From assembly GCA_002633005.1 (NCBI GenBank), contig NMRA01000144.1, positions 130,185-194,184 of the forward strand: a stretch of DNA of 64,000 nucleotides, read 5' to 3'. This document shows, piece by piece, positions 60,646-64,000 of the stretch. Made by a program: the position numbers and the translations under genes. Below the pieces are notes generated by a model. The model searched no databases. It saw only the letters and a list, made by a program, of their open reading frames with translations, and was not told the origin of the DNA. The first letter of the stretch is position 1. The number at the start of each line of letters is the position of its first letter. This stretch comes from Phoronis australis. Lineage: Eukaryota > Phoronida > Phoronidae.

Positions 60646-61352
60646 GGTCTCGAACTGTTAATTGATAACCGAAGGGTTTAGCCTACTGTCAAATCTCAGT
60701 CGCAAATAATAGTCATGTTGATTCCATTTCTTCAGGCGAGCGCGTTTGTCAAGAATGATCATAACTAGTTATTGTGATGCTAATTGGATTATATTTCTGA
60801 TAAATGATACTCGTGTCTGTCTTGTCAGTTCCAAAATCATAAATGCAGTGCCCGACTCCAGTCTATGTGCCGGCTGCGGTCGTGAGCTCACTGTGCCTAC
60901 ATGTAGTTAAACATTACATTTTCTGATATTGAGCATTGCCTGATATGTGGATAGTGTGCATTCCCACAAAATCTTGAACAAGAATAGACTGATAAGACGT
61001 TTTTACTGCAAACACTATTTCAGTTACAACTTGATGCGAGGCTGAAATCCACGTTCCCAGCAATAGCACACCACAATACACACTTTTTGTACTTGAAATG
61101 CACTTCACGTTGTAGGTGCCTTTATAAAATCTGGGTGAGGCTGAGGCCCTGAACGTTTCAGTCACGTTGTGAAATGGTGCGATCTTGACATGGGTTTGAT
61201 GAATGTATAGTGGTTGATAATTCGTCATTAGTCCTAGTTTATATTCTTTTAAAAATGCAAGTACGAACTCATTTTTCCATATTCGCCTGCTCGTGGAATC
61301 CGGGCATGTTGAGGGTATAGTGCATTTAATATCGTTTATTTCTGAGTATAAA

Positions 61353-61646
61353 CAGGGGCGGATCCAGGATTTTAAGTTAGGGGGCCAGGGCATAGGAATA
61401 ACCAGAATTTCGCCACATGTGTGGGCCCAGCCTAAAATGTAGGGATGCAGGATTCTCGAATTTTTGGGATTGTGTTCCTTATTACTAAATAAAAAATGGT
61501 AAACGGAGTTTGTTCAAGGCCTACGCATTGTGCATACGCCCCCGAGCTCCCCTGGGTGCGTGAATAAACTAGTCAGCCGAGCAATTCGCACCCCGAATTT
61601 TAGGGGGGCCATGGTAACTTGCCCCTCCCCCCTAAGTTCGCCACTA
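61353..61646. mobile_element. hAT-like MITE, opposite orientation
   Basis: Begins CAGGGGCGGATCCAGG, ends AGTTCGCCACTA. Counterpart of 17361-17693. Confidence 0.65.
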
Positions 61647-62700
61647 ATAAAAATTTCACCTGAGTCCTAAATTCTAGATATTTTGGATTAATGAACTTTC
61701 GAAGTAGAGAACCTCAGAATAGTGAATCTTCAGAGTAATGTACTTCGGATAACTGGGCTGTTCCAACTCCCAGCGATGTAAGCAACTCACGTAACACGCA
61801 CAATGCAACCAGATAAATGTTCAAGTCCTTCTCTGACTAAATATTTTAGTCCGAGTACATGTATGTATGGAGGTGTAATCACTCATTTAAGCACGCCTGA
61901 TTTGAAAGTTTTGCAAGAGGTAAATGCGAGAATGTTCTCTTTCTAGACCATATAACATCCGAATTTGAGTCCCGTTTTTTTGCAAGCAACCGTCACGACA
62001 TCCCCATTCCTGTATTACGAATTCTGTCTTATCTCAGGAACAAGGAGTCGTCGTTGTGTAAACAGATTTCCCTTCCCCCCTAATTAAGCTTCGTCAAGGG
62101 CCTTACTGAAAACTCTTGAGTGTCGACGTTAAAGATGCTATGTCTCATTAAAGTGTGAATACTCAAATAAAGTACTGTACTAGCTTACAAACAACCCGGG
62201 GTCTTTCAGTGTGCGAGAAACGATCAGAGAATCAGTTACCATTACAATCTCGCCAAAGTGACCTTTTACGAGACCTTTTTATGTAAATGATTACAGTGAT
62301 ATTTCATCGTTACCCTAATGAAACAAGACACATATTTTATTATTTATTTATTTCGCTATCAAAAATCGATTGCGCACTATTTGGAATTATTAGGTTTTTT
62401 AAATGCCAACACTTGTTTTTAAGAGTGTCAGTTGTGGTGTTTTCATTTACAAACTGTTTCTTTTCCTTATACTTGTACACGCAGTTCTCCAGCAAGTCAC
62501 TTGATATGAATATTCACATCATTAATATTAATACCCATAAAGGTCCATAGAAATTCGAACCACATGCCTCGCAATGCTGGCTACGGGCCTGTTAGTCAAT
62601 CACTTTTGAAATACATTAAATAAGGTCCAGCGGGTCTGATGGGCCTGTCTAACTCGTCAAAATGTAGTACCAAGATCCTACTTTTATACGGTCGGTGCAA

Positions 62701-63013
62701 AGGAATCTACGCAGAACGCACGGTGTGGGGACCTGTACCGGCTACGTGGTTGGACTGGTCATGAAGAATACCGTGGAGGCGTCGTCATTAGCAATTTGAT
62801 GTTGGACTACAACACCAGTCTAACACAATTGTCTTTAAAATGTAGAAATCAACCGTACAGTTCCGCCCATTAGCTTAAGAGTCGTGGCAAGCGCTGAAAG
62901 CTTCTCACGTTAGCGTGACCAGGAATGACGGCCCAGTGCGACTAGGTAGCCGCGGTGCTGTGAAAAAAAATCAAGAATATTGGTGAAAGTTTCGTATAAA
63001 ATGGTGCATAATG
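62701..63013. other. Non-coding stretch
   Basis: No gene or recognised repeat seen. Confidence 0.4.
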
Positions 63014-63167
63014 CAGTGGCGGATTTAGAGGGGGCCAAGGGGGCCATGGTCCCCCTAAAATTCTCCCAGATTCCATTTGGCAGTACGGGGGTGTGAATGT
63101 CTGACTGCAAAATCCTGGCTAATACTCTGCCCTGCCCACCCAACTCAAAATCCTAGATCCGCCCCTG
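63014..63167. mobile_element. Short hAT-like MITE
   Basis: 154 bp with CAGTGGCGGATTTAG at one end and CTAGATCCGCCCCTG at the other. No target duplication is visible in the 8 bp on either side. Confidence 0.65.
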
Positions 63168-63865
63168 TGACATCTTTGATTTAATACGTTTCATACTGTA
63201 ATATTACATGAAGATGTGCATACATGTATGCTGCAAAAGTTTCAGTTACATGTGTGCTTGATTAACAAAGATAGGGAAAGTGTAAATTTGGCAGTCAGAC
63301 TAACGACTGTACGGACTCGACTGAGCCAACTACATGTATATGGACTCGCCATGAGTAGATCTTCGAAAACTTTACGAACTCACCAGTGAGGTGGTTAAGA
63401 TTTTGTCAAATTTTAACCTGAATAGAGCGTTTAACTTTATAATTACCAAATGTCCTCAAGGAGTAGGCCTATTGTCGGATAGCCTGAGAAAGATTGGATG
63501 TATTTGGAAACGGTGTATTAAAGTGACAACACGGGTAAGAATTGTCAGGCCATTGTCATTAACCATTTTGGACTGAGTGAAATCGATGTAAAATCATTTT
63601 ACATTTTTTCCGATCAAGCAAATTCAGGTGCTGTTACTTCTGTATTGGCACAGATCATTTTGTTAAGTAATTGACCACAGCTATCAAGCACTATAGATCA
63701 GGTATCTAACATCGTGGCTTGGAATGTTTCGGAGTAAAAATAAGGGTGCATTCCAAACTCTGTTTTGGAGAAGGGCTGAGAAACCAGTTAAAGCAAAAGA
63801 TATCTAATATACGAGAAAAAGAGTTTGAACACAAGAGCCATTTATGAAGAAGTCAAAGGATAGTT

Positions 63866-63945
63866 CGGAAACCCCCTCAACCCCCACTTCCCTCGACCTC
63901 CCGACCCACGACCCCCTCGACCCACAACCCCCTCGACCCACGACC
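63866..63945. repeat. CCCTCGACCCACGA minisatellite
   Basis: Four to five degenerate units of CCCTCGACCCACGACC, followed by the TGTGGCAATAGA sequence shared with 27300. The rest of 63168-64000 shows no gene; the frame at 63391-63576 has no known domain. Confidence 0.7.
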
Positions 63946-64000
63946 CTCGCATACCACGACCTGTGGCAATAGAGGTATTTTTGCGCTTTTTACATATTTC

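Larger units (their letters stand above)
58485..62090. repeat. Duplicated 3.6 kb block, copy 2 (partner 14425-18130)
   Basis: Collinear with copy 1: LINE 3' end, acidic-protein relic, and two MITEs in the same order. Confidence 0.85.

Noticed and set aside
60914-61393. 159-residue minus frame
   Set aside because: Runs across a MITE and non-coding repeat. The counterpart at 16920-17237 is broken differently, and no domain is seen.

Overview
This window looks like nuclear DNA of an animal, most likely a marine invertebrate. The genes are split by introns with GT..AG boundaries. The sequence is moderately AT-rich, full of CA/TG, AAT and TATG microsatellites, and dotted with the palindrome TACATGTA. 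The coding relics are families common in invertebrate genomes: THAP and YqaJ transposon proteins, Penelope GIY-YIG, BEL/Pao and Gypsy fragments, a LINE tail and an F5/8C exon. The phylum cannot be fixed from sequence alone. No bacterial operon, rRNA gene, intact tRNA gene or CRISPR array is visible.

Most of the window is mobile and duplicated DNA. 1-3560: upstream part and first coding exon (minus strand) of a secreted-protein gene; a paralogous copy lies at 55676-62700. 4121-9783: a two-gene DNA transposon of ISL2EU type. It has an almost complete SAP-SWIM-YqaJ nuclease gene on plus and a decayed THAP transposase on minus, converging between inverted repeats that carry CRE and ETS-like sites. 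10753-13327 and 44393-46913: two copies of a 2.5 kb TTAA-flanked element with an outward-facing ATGGCGG exon. 14425-18130 and 58485-62090: a 3.6 kb duplicated block with a LINE 3' end, an acidic-protein relic and two hAT-like MITEs. 22270-22971: a foldback element with 8-bp target duplications. 25921-26592: a miniature two-gene element. 30868-31632 and 43385-44147: two inverted Penelope GIY-YIG fragments. 31990-32460: Gypsy gag relic. 38715-42193: a 3.5 kb TTAA-flanked element with a zinc-finger transposon protein relic. 42345-43220: BEL/Pao pol remnant and an antisense coiled-coil relic.

Three host-like genes are visible only as exons. They are the signal-peptide exon (two paralogues, minus strand, each with a TATA box 77 nt upstream of the ATG), a single-pass membrane protein at 34020-34928 whose terminal exon is duplicated, and an F5/8 type C exon at 48378-48753 (minus). 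The rest is intron or intergenic sequence with degenerate repeats.

Nothing here is a certain new system. The best leads are the ISL2EU-type element with promoter-bearing termini, an intact nuclease and a transposase lacking its core; the TTAA element that carries an outward promoter/first exon; and the recurring acidic gene linked to THAP relics.
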